DNA of 64,000 bases from Pseudanabaena sp. Chao 1811 (GCF_027942295.1 NZ_CP101416.1:4016501-4080500), one strand, 5' to 3'; numbered from the stretch's first letter, positions 41,609 to 52,476 are shown. The notes: generated by a model from the letters alone, not told the origin. Program-made: numbers and translations.

Positions 41609-42619
41609 TTACTTAGCGATCGCGTTATCTATCTTGACCTCATTGGTACAGGTTCCACTTTCTCCAAATTCGGTAATATTTGCGAGGGTTGTCTCGGCGA
41701 TATTAGCAAGGGCTTGACTGGTGAAAAAAGCTTGATGTCCTGTGACAATCACATTAGGGAAAGTGAGTAAGCGCTGAAATATATCGTCCTGAATGACTTC
41801 ATTAGATAAATCTTCAAAAAATAAATCTGCTTCCTGTTCATATACATCAATGCCAAGATAGCCGATTGATCCAGATTTCAATCCATCGATCGCTGCTTGC
41901 GTATCAATCAATCCTCCTCGACTGGTGTTAATTAGCATTGTGCCAGTCTTAAGCTTAGCGATCGCTTCTGTATTAATCAAATGATGAGTATCAGGAGTTA
42001 ATGGACAATGGAGGGAAATAATATCGGAATGTGATAATAATTCTGCCATAGAGACATATTTCATGCCTAGTTCTACACAGAGTGGATTGTGATAGGCATC
42101 ATAACCTAATAATTTGCAGCCAAATCCACGCATGATCTGGGCGAAAATTGCGCCGATTTTTCCTGTTCCCACAACACCAACCGTTGCTCCATACAAATCA
42201 AAACCGAGTAATCCCTCAATGGAAAAATTGCCTTCTCTGACACGGTTATAAGCTCGATGAATCTTCCGATTTAAAGACAAAATCAAAGCGACGGCATGTT
42301 CGGCTACTGCATAGGGCGAATAGGCAGGAACACGCACGATCGCCATCCCCAAATTGCTTGCAGCAGTCAAGTCTACATGGTTAAACCCTGCCGATCTTAG
42401 CGCGATTAACTTTGTGCCACCCTTCGCAAGGATTTGCAGCATTTCGGCATTGAGATAGTCATTAATAAAAATGCAGATGGCGGGAAATCCTGCGGCGAGA
42501 GAAATTGTCTCAAGGCTTAGGTGTGACTCAAAAAAGATGATTTCATGGCAATGCTTCTCATTTGCCGCTCCAAAAAATTGGCGATCGTAGGGCTTGGTAT
42601 TGAAAAAAGCGACTTTCAT
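41609..42619 (-). CDS. D-2-hydroxyacid dehydrogenase (D-lactate dehydrogenase type)
   Basis: ATG 42619 ([13 protein letters not shown]) is chosen; the frame extends to 42688 but those codons fall in an intergenic hairpin. The 336 residues have NAD-binding GTGKIGAIF, and the catalytic segments [17 protein letters not shown] with arginine, [13 protein letters not shown], and [14 protein letters not shown] with the catalytic histidine. Such enzymes interconvert pyruvate and D-lactate with NADH in fermentation. It neighbours glgP, consistent with dark glycogen catabolism, although they are separated by a long repeat. Confidence 0.92.
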   Translation of the reverse strand: MKVAFFNTKPYDRQFFGAANEKHCHEIIFFESHLSLETISLAAGFPAICIFINDYLNAEMLQILAKGGTKLIALRSAGFNHVDLTAASNLGMAIVRVPAYSPYAVAEHAVALILSLNRKIHRAYNRVREGNFSIEGLLGFDLYGATVGVVGTGKIGAIFAQIMRGFGCKLLGYDAYHNPLCVELGMKYVSMAELLSHSDIISLHCPLTPDTHHLINTEAIAKLKTGTMLINTSRGGLIDTQAAIDGLKSGSIGYLGIDVYEQEADLFFEDLSNEVIQDDIFQRLLTFPNVIVTGHQAFFTSQALANIAETTLANITEFGESGTCTNEVKIDNAIAK

Positions 42620-42681
42620 AATTAGTTGGATATTGTACATCACATAATAAAGGCTCGCTAAGCGAGCCTTTATCGAGTTTA

Positions 42682-42822
42682 AGAGCATGTTTGAGAAGTA
42701 TCCTATTTAGCATCAATTTATGCTTTTACCCCCCTTAATCCCCCCTTACAAAGGGGGGAAATCAAATCCTCCCCCTTTGTAAGGGGGAGTTAGAGGGGGT
42801 AAAAACTTCTCAAACACGCTCT
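42682..42822. repeat. 141-bp nested palindrome with AGAGCATGTTTGAGAAGT ends
   Basis: AGAGCATGTTTGAGAAGT at 42682-42699 is inverted, with one mismatch, at 42805-42822. Inside lies a C/G-rich double hairpin (42727-42801) related to the one at 1946-2028. A separate short hairpin AAAGGCTCGC lies just to the left at 42650-42672. The whole fills the gap between two minus-strand genes. Confidence 0.8.
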
Positions 42823-42827
42823 AAGAA

Positions 42828-45362
42828 TTAACCACCAACTTTTAGGGTAGCTTTGGCTGGATCATAGGGTTCTAGTTCTACCTTAACAGGTTTGACTTTC
42901 CAGATCTCATCGCAATATTCTTTAATGGTGCGATCGGAAGAGAACTTCCCAGAACGGGCAACGTTGAGAATACTCATAGTTGTCCAATGTTCGACATCCT
43001 TATAGGCTTCACTCACCTTTGCCTGACAATCAGCATAGGCTTGATAATCTGCCAACAGCATATAGTCGTCACGATGTAGTAATGCATCGACTAGAGGCTT
43101 AAACAAGTCTTTTTCTCCAGGGGAGAAATATCCCATGCTTAGGCGATCGAGAACATGACGTAGTTCTTCATTTTTCTCGTAGAAGGAATAGGGATTATAG
43201 CCTTCAGACTTCATCTGTTCTACTTCCGCAGCCGTGAGACCAAATAGGAAGAAGTTCTCTTCACCAACTTCCTCGCGAATTTCGATGTTAGCCCCATCCA
43301 ATGTACCAATGGTCAAGGCTCCATTCATCGTGAATTTCATGTTGCCAGTACCAGAAGCTTCCTTACCTGCGGTAGAGATTTGTTCTGATAGATCCGCCGC
43401 AGGATAAATCAACTGTCCTAACGAAGCGCTGAAGTTAGCTAAGAAGACAACTTTTAGTCTGCCATGTACATCAGGATCGCGATTGACAACATCGGCTACG
43501 GCATTGATTGCTTTGATAATCAACTTTGCCATGAAATATCCGGGGGCTGCCTTACCACCAAAGATGAAGGTGCGAGGAGTCATCTGGATACTAGGATTTT
43601 GCTTGATGCGCAGGTAAAGGGCAATGATATGTAACAGGTCAAGATGTTGACGCTTGTATTCATGAATCCGCTTGACTTGAATATCAAAGATAGAATTGAC
43701 ATCCACTTCCACACAATTGTGAGCCATGATGTAGTCAGCAAGTTTTTGCTTATTAGCTTGCTTAATCTGTCTCCAGCGATCGCGAAAATCTTTGTCATCC
43801 ACAAAAGCTTCGAGTTTACGCAATTCGTCAAGATGCTTGAGCCAAGTATCACCGATTTTTTCGGTAATCAATCCTGACAAGGCAGGGTTAGCTAGCAACA
43901 CCCAACGACGAGGTGTGACCCCATTAGTTTTATTGTTAAACTTCTGTGGCCAAAGTTTGTAGAAGTCCTTCAAAACATCTTGCTTAAGTAGCTCAGTATG
44001 CAATGCCGCAACACCATTAACTGCGTGACTACCGACGGTTGCAAGGTTTGCCATGCGTACCTGTTTGCCACCACTTTCTTCAATGATCGAGAGGCGAGAC
44101 AATAATTCTTCATCATCAGGATACCAAGTCTGCACATCCTGCAAGAAGCGATGATTAATCTCGTAAATGATTTCCAAATGCCGAGGTAATAGACTCTCAA
44201 ACAGAGGTACTCCCCACTTCTCGAGGGCCTCAGGCATGAGTGTGTGATTTGTGTAAGCAAAGGTATTTTGGGTGATCCGCCATGCTTCATCCCAGAAAAG
44301 TTCATGCTCATCTACTAACAGACGCATCATTTCCGCAATACTGATCGCAGGGTGTGTATCATTTAGCTGGATCGCAGCATGTTCAGGAAGGTTGTCGAGA
44401 CGATTGTATTTTTTGAGATGACGACGAATGATATCTTGCAGTGAGCAGGACACAAAGAAGAATTGCTGCTCTAGACGCAACTGACGACCTTGAGGGGTAT
44501 TGTCGTTGGGATAGAGAACCTTGGAAATGGTTTCTGATTTGATCTTGGTGGCTACCGCACCGTCATAGTCGCCCGAGTTAAAGGCTTGGAAGTTAAAGTC
44601 TTCACCTGCTTCGGCTTTCCATAGACGCAAAGTATTTACGGTGTTGGTTTGATAACCGGGGACTGGGGTATCGTGGGGAATGCCTTCGACGGTGAAGCTA
44701 GGAATCCAACGGGTATGGGGACGACCGCGATCGTCGTTATAGATTTCCGTATGTCCACCAAATTTGACTTGGACGGTGGACTCATAGCGGACGACTTCCC
44801 AAGGATTGCCACAACGTAGCCATTTGTCGGGGATCTCCACCTGCCAGCCATGCTGAATGGATTGGTTGAAAATACCAAATTCATAGCGGATGCCATAGCC
44901 CATCGCAGGGACTTCCAAAGTAGCTAGAGAATCGAGGAAACAAGCAGCTAAACGCCCCAAGCCACCGTTACCTAAGCCGGGATCGGGTTCCTGCTCTAAT
45001 ACTTCGGTAAGGTCTAGTCCCGACTCTCGGACAGCTTGCTCGATCGATTCGTAGAGGTCAAGGTTAATCAAGCTATTACCGAGATGTCGCCCCATCAAAA
45101 ATTCGGCAGACAGGTAATAAACAGTCTTGATGTCTTGCTCATGGTAGACCTTGAGGGTTTGAAGCCAACGTTGCAACAGGCGATCGCGTGTGGTGTACGA
45201 CAACGCCATGTAGTAGTCGGTGAAGTTTGCCAGAAGTGCCAGTTTGCCTTGTATGTAGAAAAGGTTATCGGCAAATGCTCGCTTGAGGGTTTCAATACTT
45301 AAACCTGTGCGATCGTCTTCTACCGTAATATTGCTGGTTTGATTAGCAACATTTGTTTGCAT
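42828..45362 (-). CDS. glgP: Glycogen/alpha-glucan phosphorylase
   Basis: The enzyme removes glucose-1-phosphate from glycogen ends with phosphate, using pyridoxal phosphate. The 844 residues match full length. Visible marks are YYLSAEFLMGRHLGNSL near the N-terminus, EPDPGLGNGGLGRLAACFLDS, QLNDTHPAISIAEMMR, and the PLP-lysine region EASGTGNMKFTMNGALTIGTLDGANIEI near 660. The stop is only five bases from a long palindromic repeat. The gap upstream to the next gene (45363-45825) shows no repeat or RNA that I can recognise. Confidence 0.97.
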   Translation of the reverse strand: MQTNVANQTSNITVEDDRTGLSIETLKRAFADNLFYIQGKLALLANFTDYYMALSYTTRDRLLQRWLQTLKVYHEQDIKTVYYLSAEFLMGRHLGNSLINLDLYESIEQAVRESGLDLTEVLEQEPDPGLGNGGLGRLAACFLDSLATLEVPAMGYGIRYEFGIFNQSIQHGWQVEIPDKWLRCGNPWEVVRYESTVQVKFGGHTEIYNDDRGRPHTRWIPSFTVEGIPHDTPVPGYQTNTVNTLRLWKAEAGEDFNFQAFNSGDYDGAVATKIKSETISKVLYPNDNTPQGRQLRLEQQFFFVSCSLQDIIRRHLKKYNRLDNLPEHAAIQLNDTHPAISIAEMMRLLVDEHELFWDEAWRITQNTFAYTNHTLMPEALEKWGVPLFESLLPRHLEIIYEINHRFLQDVQTWYPDDEELLSRLSIIEESGGKQVRMANLATVGSHAVNGVAALHTELLKQDVLKDFYKLWPQKFNNKTNGVTPRRWVLLANPALSGLITEKIGDTWLKHLDELRKLEAFVDDKDFRDRWRQIKQANKQKLADYIMAHNCVEVDVNSIFDIQVKRIHEYKRQHLDLLHIIALYLRIKQNPSIQMTPRTFIFGGKAAPGYFMAKLIIKAINAVADVVNRDPDVHGRLKVVFLANFSASLGQLIYPAADLSEQISTAGKEASGTGNMKFTMNGALTIGTLDGANIEIREEVGEENFFLFGLTAAEVEQMKSEGYNPYSFYEKNEELRHVLDRLSMGYFSPGEKDLFKPLVDALLHRDDYMLLADYQAYADCQAKVSEAYKDVEHWTTMSILNVARSGKFSSDRTIKEYCDEIWKVKPVKVELEPYDPAKATLKVGG

Positions 45363-45825
45363 AGAATTATTCCTGAATGATTACTTGTCTTATTGCCGTT
45401 CTGCTGACCCTAAGGCGGAGGGCAAGGCTACACTCCTATCCAACCATAAACTTTGAGATGTTGGGTATTTATTAACTGATAATTTATGTTTGGAGAGCGC
45501 AATATTTACGGTTTCCTGACATTAGCTTAAATTCTTGTGAAAAAAAGCTTGTTTAGCTCAATCCGTAAATGCAAAAGTAGACACTTACAATACTTGCAGC
45601 GATGTGTACTCTCTGAAAGGAACTACAAAGGAGCAACATTCTTATTGGAATTGTTAATCCTCTAGGCATCATTAAAAACTACAGCCAAAGCCTGCAATAC
45701 ATACTGTAGCTGTATCACAGGTTCTAAGATTTTGTATTTAATTGCACCTAGCTACCTATGAAATAGTACTTTCAATAACAACAAAAATTTTGAAAAATTT
45801 TGCCAACATTGCCACTCACGTCTTT
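45363..45825. other. 463-bp gap between divergent glgP and phosphatase genes
   Basis: I see no palindrome, RNA gene or convincing reading frame here. The in-frame extension of the phosphatase gene back to TTG 45742 is judged non-coding. Promoters for both flanking genes must lie here, but I cannot place them. Confidence 0.5.
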
Positions 45826-47655
45826 ATGAAGCCCAACAAAATAATCAATGCAATCAATACTTCTTGGTGGATTGATAACGCAATTATTGCTGTACTTTAC
45901 TTTGTTTTTGGTGCATTGGTTCTGAAGCTACCCCAATCCCCCCTTGGTTCACCATTTTGGCCATCGGCGGGGATCGCTGTTGGGGCTTTACTCGCAAGAG
46001 GGCGATCGCGCTGGTTTGGCATATTTTTTGGGGCAGCTTTAAATAGTTTTTTGAACTCTAAAGTGCCTTTCATCTTCGCAATAATGGCAGGGCTTGCACC
46101 TGCGATCGGTGCTTTAGTAGCAACTACGCTGGTATTGCATTTTAATAAGACCAATTATTTCTTGGGCTACGTTAAGCATTTTGTAGTCTTTGCGCTGGCA
46201 GCCACCTTTAGCGGCACAATCTTGCAAGCATTATTTGGAGCGGCGATCGTAATTTGGGCAGGATTAATCCCTTGGGATATCTATTGGACTGTTACCTTGG
46301 GATGGTGGGTTGGCGATGTGGTAGGCATTTTAGTATTTGCCCCCTTAATCTTGGCATGGTGGAATAAGGAAACAAAAATAAAACCAAATAAAATCAAGCA
46401 AAAACTTGAGATTCTTGACAACCAATTTGATCTCAAAGAACTATTTTTTGCAGTAACGCTCTTAATCGCTATTTCTTATTTAGCACTTATCGAAAGTCAA
46501 CCAATTGAGTATTTACTGCTACCATCTTTGCTGTGGTCTGCCTTCCGATTTGGTTCTAAAATTACGACTTTACTCGTAACAACTACGGCTATGGTAGCTT
46601 CCATTAGCACAGCCTATGGAATTGGGATTTTCTATAAAGTATCGCAAGAGAGTAATTCTCTCCTATTGTTGCAACTCTTTATGGGAGTAATCTCCATAAC
46701 TGCGATCGTAGTCTTATCCCTAGTTTCCGAAAATAATCGAGCCTCTATCAAACTCCAAGAGCAGGTATTTCTCAAAGATCAAGCATATATTCAGTTAGAC
46801 CAAGTCAACAAAAATCTCGAAGATATCATTGCAGAACGAACTAGTGAATTGGTTGATGCTAATCGAGAAATTAGCTTCCTTAATCAGCAATTAACAACTG
46901 AAAACATCCGCATGAGTTCCGAACTAGCAGTTACTCGACGTTTGCAGGAAATGATCTTACCAAAGGTAAAAGAGTTAAACAGTATTGCAGAGCTAGATAT
47001 TGTGGGATTTATGGAACCTGCTGATGAGGTGGGGGGAGATTATTATGATGTTCTGCAACAAAATGGCAAGATTAAAATTGGCATTGGTGATGTGACGGGA
47101 CATGGATTAGAAAGTGGCGTAATCATGATTATGGTGCAAACAGCTATCCGTGCTTTACTAATTAATGGTGAGACCAATCCTGTGAGATTTTTATCAACTG
47201 TCAATCACACCATCTATGAAAATATTCAGCGCATGAATTCTGATAAGAATTTAAGTTTAATGCTTATGGATTATCACAAAAATGTGTTGCATTTAAGTGG
47301 GCAACATGAGAGTGTGATTGTGCTTAGAGCCAGTGGTGAGGTGGAAATTATTGATACAGATTCATTAGGATTTCCTATTGGTTTAACGGATGATATTAGT
47401 GATTTTATCTTTGAAGTAAATATCAATTTAGAACTGGATGATGTAGTGGTGCTTTATACAGATGGTATTACTGAGGCGGAGAACACAAATAAACAGTTCT
47501 ATGGGCTTCCACGTTTAATTGAAGTAATCAAACTAAACTATCAAAATTCTGTTGATCAAATTAGAGAAATGATCATTGCTGATGTCCGTGATTTTATCGG
47601 TTTTGGCAAAGTTTATGATGACATCACTCTTGTGGTGATGAAGCGCAAAATTTGA
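45826..47655 (+). CDS. MASE1-domain membrane protein with SpoIIE/PP2C phosphatase
   Basis: ATG 45826 is chosen. The first 300 residues form an eight-helix MASE1-type sensor (WIDNAIIAVLYFVFGALVL, then SPFWPSAGIAVGALLARG). A coiled linker (about 325-390, for example NREISFLNQQLTTENIR) leads to a SpoIIE-type PP2C phosphatase. Its metal-binding motifs are MEPADEVGGDYYDV, IGIGDVTGHGLESG, VVLYTDGITEAEN and the final YDDITLVVMK. Such proteins dephosphorylate anti-sigma-factor antagonists in response to a membrane signal. No anti-sigma gene is adjacent. Confidence 0.9.
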   Translation: MKPNKIINAINTSWWIDNAIIAVLYFVFGALVLKLPQSPLGSPFWPSAGIAVGALLARGRSRWFGIFFGAALNSFLNSKVPFIFAIMAGLAPAIGALVATTLVLHFNKTNYFLGYVKHFVVFALAATFSGTILQALFGAAIVIWAGLIPWDIYWTVTLGWWVGDVVGILVFAPLILAWWNKETKIKPNKIKQKLEILDNQFDLKELFFAVTLLIAISYLALIESQPIEYLLLPSLLWSAFRFGSKITTLLVTTTAMVASISTAYGIGIFYKVSQESNSLLLLQLFMGVISITAIVVLSLVSENNRASIKLQEQVFLKDQAYIQLDQVNKNLEDIIAERTSELVDANREISFLNQQLTTENIRMSSELAVTRRLQEMILPKVKELNSIAELDIVGFMEPADEVGGDYYDVLQQNGKIKIGIGDVTGHGLESGVIMIMVQTAIRALLINGETNPVRFLSTVNHTIYENIQRMNSDKNLSLMLMDYHKNVLHLSGQHESVIVLRASGEVEIIDTDSLGFPIGLTDDISDFIFEVNINLELDDVVVLYTDGITEAENTNKQFYGLPRLIEVIKLNYQNSVDQIREMIIADVRDFIGFGKVYDDITLVVMKRKI

Positions 47656-47710
47656 GGGTTTCTGATTCCCTCGCTAGCGAATCATTACTGATATTACAGC
47701 GCAAAGCACT

Positions 47711-47761
47711 GACTTAAATTTTGAAAAGCGTGGCTTTGCCACGCTTTTCAAAATTTAAGTC
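47711..47761 (+). terminator. Perfect 24-bp-arm hairpin
   Basis: GACTTAAATTTTGAAAAGCG starts the arm, and the loop is TTT. The inner GAAAAGCGTGGC core resembles that at 56399-56449. It may end the phosphatase transcript. Confidence 0.6.
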
Positions 47762-47896
47762 TCAACAGGATGTAGTTGGTAAATGTATTGATGACGACAA
47801 GTATTTGTGAACCAAAAGATCTATTGTGGGAACTTCACACAAAAACAAGTAGTATCACTTAGAATAACCTTAGGAAACACTTGCCATCTTCAGTCT

Positions 47897-49222
47897 ATGA
47901 AAGCTTTTTGGATATTAGCCACGATCGCTAGCTTGTCAGGTGTAACTGCGAGTTGCACGCAAAACAATAAGGATGCCTCCCAAGCTCAAGTACAGAACCA
48001 AAAACCTGCTGTAGCCGTAGATGTGGCGATCGCAAGTTTAGAGCTACTTGAAGAAGAAAATCAATACACAGGAACGACTGCACCTATTAGAGAGGTGTCA
48101 GTGCGATCGCGTTTGGAAGGGCGTTTACTAGATTTGAATGTGGATGTTGGCGATCGCGTCGAAGCGGGGCAAGCAATCGCCCAATTGGATGATGCAGTTC
48201 TATCTGCAACTGTGCTACAAGCCGAAGCGGAAGTTGCGGCAAGGGAATCGGAAGTATCACAAGCAACCGCCGCAGTGGGTAATGCTCGCGCCCAAGTGGA
48301 GAGAGCGAGAGTACAGTACCAACAGGCACAAGCAAATGCTCGGCGCTTCACCCAATTGGCTAAGGAAGGAGCAGTTTCTCCGCAAACCGCCGAGAATGCT
48401 GTTACTGAAGCCAAAGCTGCGGAACAGTCATTGCGATCGGCTGAACAGCAAGTTAGCCTCCAACAGCAAACTGTGAGTGCCAGTTCCCAAAGAGTTTTAG
48501 CCCAAGAAGCAATCAAGCTTAGAGAACAAGAGCGCCAAGCCTACACCACCATTACATCTCCTATTAATGGTGTTGTTCTAGAGCGCGTGAGTGAAATTGG
48601 TAATCTGCTATTTGCAGGTAATGAAGTTGTCAAGTTAGGAGATTTTAGTCAAGTTAAGGTGATTGTGCTGATTTCAGAATTAGAGATTGGCAAAATTCGC
48701 TTAAATCAATCCGTTGATGTCCGTTTTGATACTTTCCCCAATCAAAAGTTTACGGGAACAGTAAGACGTATTTCGCCAGTAGCCGATCCAGTGGCGCGAT
48801 TGATTCCTGTGGAAGTAATAGTTCCTAATCGAGATGGGAAACTGGGTAGCGGTCAATTAGCGAGAGTCCAGTTTTCAGGCAAACAGGAACGTCAAATCGC
48901 GATCGCCGAGACTGCTCTAGAGGTAGCAGGACGACCGACTCAAGCACCTAAAGATGCAAATACTCAAGCGAAATCGAAAACCGATACCAAGTCTAGTCCT
49001 AATGTGAGTGACAAAGGCAAGCCCAAAACTGGCACAGTTTTTGTGATTACGGGCGATCAGAAAGAGCCAAAAGTGTTGGCACGTAAGGTTACCCTTGGCG
49101 ATCGCCGTGACGGTAAAGTTGTGATTCTTTCTGGTTTGAAAGAAGGCGATCGCATTGTCGTTAGGAGTGGTGGTAAGTTGCAGGATGGTGATTCTGTAAA
49201 GCTAAGCGTGTTATCCCGATAA
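47897..49222 (+). CDS. RND efflux periplasmic adaptor (membrane fusion) lipoprotein
   Basis: ATG 47897 gives a lipoprotein signal (AFWILATIASLSGVTASC), with the lipobox cysteine at about residue 19. Then come the adaptor's barrel and lipoyl parts (VRSRLEGRLLDLNVDVGDRVEAGQ), a long alpha-hairpin rich in A, Q and E (about 85-215), and the second lipoyl half TITSPINGVVLERVSEIGN. A membrane-proximal domain (KVTLGDRRDGKVVILSGLKEGDRIVV) closes the protein. It links the RND pump encoded next to an outer-membrane channel. A polar insert precedes the last domain. Confidence 0.93.
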   Translation: MKAFWILATIASLSGVTASCTQNNKDASQAQVQNQKPAVAVDVAIASLELLEEENQYTGTTAPIREVSVRSRLEGRLLDLNVDVGDRVEAGQAIAQLDDAVLSATVLQAEAEVAARESEVSQATAAVGNARAQVERARVQYQQAQANARRFTQLAKEGAVSPQTAENAVTEAKAAEQSLRSAEQQVSLQQQTVSASSQRVLAQEAIKLREQERQAYTTITSPINGVVLERVSEIGNLLFAGNEVVKLGDFSQVKVIVLISELEIGKIRLNQSVDVRFDTFPNQKFTGTVRRISPVADPVARLIPVEVIVPNRDGKLGSGQLARVQFSGKQERQIAIAETALEVAGRPTQAPKDANTQAKSKTDTKSSPNVSDKGKPKTGTVFVITGDQKEPKVLARKVTLGDRRDGKVVILSGLKEGDRIVVRSGGKLQDGDSVKLSVLSR

Positions 49223-49287
49223 GTAATGAGGTAAGGCTATTCGTGCTTTGCATCATTACCTTTTTTTTAATTATTTAAGAAGTAACT

Positions 49288-52200
49288 ATGAGCGACCAGA
49301 AATCATCTAATCCCAAGCCGACAGGATTTAGTATTAGCGCGATCGCGATTCGTCGCCATATTGGCACATTGATGCTGACCCTCGCGATTTTTGTGATGGG
49401 GGCTTTTTATATTAGCCGCTTGCAGGTGGATTTGCTGCCATCCATCGTTTATCCACGCATTGGCGTACAGGTGAATATTCCGGGGATTAGTCCAGAAGTT
49501 GCAATTACGGAAGTCACCAAACCGCTCGAAGAAGCTCTAGCCTTGACGGAGGGTGTGAATCAGCTTTTTTCGCGTACCCGTGAAGGGCAAGTACGAGTGG
49601 ACTTGTTTTTTGAGGCGGGTAGTAATGTCGAGCAGGCGCTTAACAATACCGTGGCAAGCTTTAACCGAGGTCGCAGTCAATTGCCAGACGATATCGAAGA
49701 TGCAAGGATTTTTAAATTTGACCCATCTCAATTTCCCATCTACGAGTTTGCGCTCACATCGCCTTCCCTCTCACTGACAGAGTTACGTCTATTTGCCGAT
49801 GAGGAATTAGGGCGCGAGTTAGCGATTGTGCCGGGGGTAGCAGGAATCGACGTGGTTGGCGGCGTGAAGGAAGAGATACAGGTCAATCTCGATCTTAAGC
49901 GTCTGCAAGCTGTCGGCGTGAATATTGATGATGTCTTAAAGGCTTTGCGCGATCGCAATGTCGATATTTCAGGCGGACGCTTGCGAGATGGCACTGTCGA
50001 ACCGCTTACCCGTGCGATCGGCAAATTTCGCAATGCTAAGGAACTAGAAAACCTATCTTTTACGGTGCGTGGAAGTGCCACAGCCCAACCCCGACAGGTC
50101 TATTTGCGCGACTTTGCTGAAATAGTTGATGGGACTGAGGAGCAACGGGTATTTACTTCCCTCAATGGACAGGCTGCCGTTAGATTGCTAGTGACCAAAC
50201 AACCCGATGCCAATACGATTGAGGTTGTTGATCGCGTAACAGAAAAGATCGCAGGACTGCAAGTAAGCGGGGCAATTCCCAGTGATGCCATTATTACCGC
50301 CACCTTAGATGAATCCAAGTTAATTCGCGCTTCCGTTGCCAACGTTGCCTCTTCAGGAATCTTGGGGGCAATTTTAGCAGGGACAGCCGTGTTGCTATTT
50401 CTGGGTTCGATCCGTCAAACTCTGATCATTACCCTTGCTATTCCCCTCGCTACTCTTGCCTCCATTATTGCGATGGGTATTTTTGGCTTTTCGATGAACC
50501 TGTTTAGCTTAGGTGGTTTAGCTTTAGGTGTGGGTGGTGTTGTAGACTGCTCCATCGTCATGTTAGACAACATCATCAATGGGCTCAAACGCAATCGCCA
50601 AAATTACGGTGTGCAAGATACGATCGCCCAAGCCCAGATTAGCAGTTCGGAAATTGAATCCGCATTGGTTGCCTCTACGAGTACTAACCTTGTGGTTATT
50701 TTTCCATTTTTATTACTCGGTGGATTTCTCTCGCTGCTATTCAATCAACTGATTCTCACCATTAGTTTTGGGAATATTGCCGCGATTGCGATCGCTATTA
50801 CCGTCGTTCCGATGATTGCCTCACGCCTGTTAGGTATTCCTTGGTCGAGTCGGTTGAGCGAAACTTGGTTTATGCGTGGATTTCAGCAAAGATTTGCCGC
50901 CGCCACATTGGGCTATGCAGGATTTCTCGCTAGAATCGTCCATTATCGGTTGTGGGTGGTGATTGCCGTATTTGCGATCCTTGGTGGTGGTGGCTTCTTG
51001 ATGGGAAGACAACTTCCCCAAGAGATCATTCCCCAAGTGAAAACGGGTGATGTGAGCTTAAACGCTCAATTTCCCGCAGGTACTACCCTTGCGGCTAACC
51101 GCAAAGTCATGGAAATTGTGGATGATATTCTCGTTAAGCAGCCTGAAACTGCCTATGCCTTTACAACCATCGGTGGTGGTTCCTTTGGTAATAATGTAAC
51201 TGCAAATCCATTACGCAGTGGTAGCACTATTACTCTCAAACCAAATGCAGATCTGACTGGCTTTATCAGTCGCGTCAATCGCGAAATCAGCAAATTAAAT
51301 CTGGCAGGTGTGAGAATCAGGGTTAACCCCGGACAAGTACGCGGCATTATCGTTAATAATTCCCCTGTACCACGCACGGATATTGATGTAATTTTGCAGG
51401 GTACTAATCCTGAAGCCCTAGCCCAAACAGGTATAGAGGTTCTCAGTGCCTTAGAAAAAAGTGTTAAAGGCGCAAACTTCCGTCCTGATAGCGATGCCCG
51501 TCAACCCGAAGTGCAAATTTTTCCTGACTGGGAACGTTTACAAGCTTTGGGACTATCTACGCAATCCATCGGCTCTACTCTGCAAACCGCAATTACAGGC
51601 TCTGTGCCGACCCAGTTACAAAGAGGCGATCGCCTAGTCGATGTGCGCGTCCAACTCGATCCCGAATCACGCAAAAATGCCTCGCAACTACAGCAAGTTC
51701 CGCTCTTTGTCAGCAATAATCGTCCTGTCCGCCTTGCGGATGTTTCCACTATCCGCGAAGGTCGCGCCCCCGGAGAAATTCAACGTATTAACCAGCGTCA
51801 AGTGTTCTTGATTCTCGGTAGTTTAGAACGTGGCACAAGTCTCAGTGATGCGCTCAAACAGACAGAAGATGTGATTGCCGCGATCGATCTGCCCGATGGG
51901 GTCGTGGCTTTACCTAGTACCGCCAAACAAGCAAATGATAATCTCTCCAAAGCCTTTGGTGTATTAGGTTTACTCGCTTCTTTCTTAGTATTTGTGGTGA
52001 TGGCAGTTCAGTACAACTCGTTGATCGATCCTTTGGTGATTATGCTGACAATTCCCCTTGCTTTAGCGGGCGGTATTGTCGGTCTATATGTCACCAATAG
52101 CTCGATTAACGTGATGGTAGTGATCGGTGTGATCTTGCTGGTGGGGATTGTGGTTAACAATGCGATCGTCATGGTCGAGTTCGCTAACCAATTGCGTGAG

Positions 52201-52476
52201 GAGCAGAAATGCAGCCGCATTCAAGCAATCCTCCAAGCTGCTCCGATACGTTTACGCCCCATCCTAATGACCACAATTACAACTGTAGTTGGCGCTTTTC
52301 CTCTTGCCCTAGGCGGTGGTGAAGGCGGCGAGTTCTTGCAACCATTGGGAATTGTTACTTTCTCTGGTTTAGCCCTTGCCACAATTCTGACTCTATTCCT
52401 AATCCCTTGCTCCTATGTCCTTTTGCATGAGTTTAGTTGGACAAAGGTAAAGAAGCTAGGGCGTGTCATCAATTAA
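49288..52476 (+). CDS. RND efflux pump permease (AcrB/MdtB family)
   Basis: The 1062-residue inner-membrane pump has twelve helices with two large periplasmic loops. The start SISAIAIRRHIGTLMLTLAIFVMG, then LPSIVYPRIGVQVNIPGISPEVAITEVTKPLE, is typical of the hydrophobe/amphiphile RND class. Helix 4 carries GGLALGVGGVVDCSIVMLDN, in which the usual proton-relay position reads VVD. The second half repeats the plan with VIGVILLVGIVVNNAIVMVEF. It exports drugs or lipophilic compounds with the adaptor encoded 65 bp upstream. A hairpin follows the stop. Confidence 0.95.
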   Translation: MSDQKSSNPKPTGFSISAIAIRRHIGTLMLTLAIFVMGAFYISRLQVDLLPSIVYPRIGVQVNIPGISPEVAITEVTKPLEEALALTEGVNQLFSRTREGQVRVDLFFEAGSNVEQALNNTVASFNRGRSQLPDDIEDARIFKFDPSQFPIYEFALTSPSLSLTELRLFADEELGRELAIVPGVAGIDVVGGVKEEIQVNLDLKRLQAVGVNIDDVLKALRDRNVDISGGRLRDGTVEPLTRAIGKFRNAKELENLSFTVRGSATAQPRQVYLRDFAEIVDGTEEQRVFTSLNGQAAVRLLVTKQPDANTIEVVDRVTEKIAGLQVSGAIPSDAIITATLDESKLIRASVANVASSGILGAILAGTAVLLFLGSIRQTLIITLAIPLATLASIIAMGIFGFSMNLFSLGGLALGVGGVVDCSIVMLDNIINGLKRNRQNYGVQDTIAQAQISSSEIESALVASTSTNLVVIFPFLLLGGFLSLLFNQLILTISFGNIAAIAIAITVVPMIASRLLGIPWSSRLSETWFMRGFQQRFAAATLGYAGFLARIVHYRLWVVIAVFAILGGGGFLMGRQLPQEIIPQVKTGDVSLNAQFPAGTTLAANRKVMEIVDDILVKQPETAYAFTTIGGGSFGNNVTANPLRSGSTITLKPNADLTGFISRVNREISKLNLAGVRIRVNPGQVRGIIVNNSPVPRTDIDVILQGTNPEALAQTGIEVLSALEKSVKGANFRPDSDARQPEVQIFPDWERLQALGLSTQSIGSTLQTAITGSVPTQLQRGDRLVDVRVQLDPESRKNASQLQQVPLFVSNNRPVRLADVSTIREGRAPGEIQRINQRQVFLILGSLERGTSLSDALKQTEDVIAAIDLPDGVVALPSTAKQANDNLSKAFGVLGLLASFLVFVVMAVQYNSLIDPLVIMLTIPLALAGGIVGLYVTNSSINVMVVIGVILLVGIVVNNAIVMVEFANQLREEQKCSRIQAILQAAPIRLRPILMTTITTVVGAFPLALGGGEGGEFLQPLGIVTFSGLALATILTLFLIPCSYVLLHEFSWTKVKKLGRVIN

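Noticed and set aside
42620-42688. Longer N-terminus for the hydroxyacid dehydrogenase
   Set aside because: Those codons fall in a hairpin, and the fold begins at [13 protein letters not shown].
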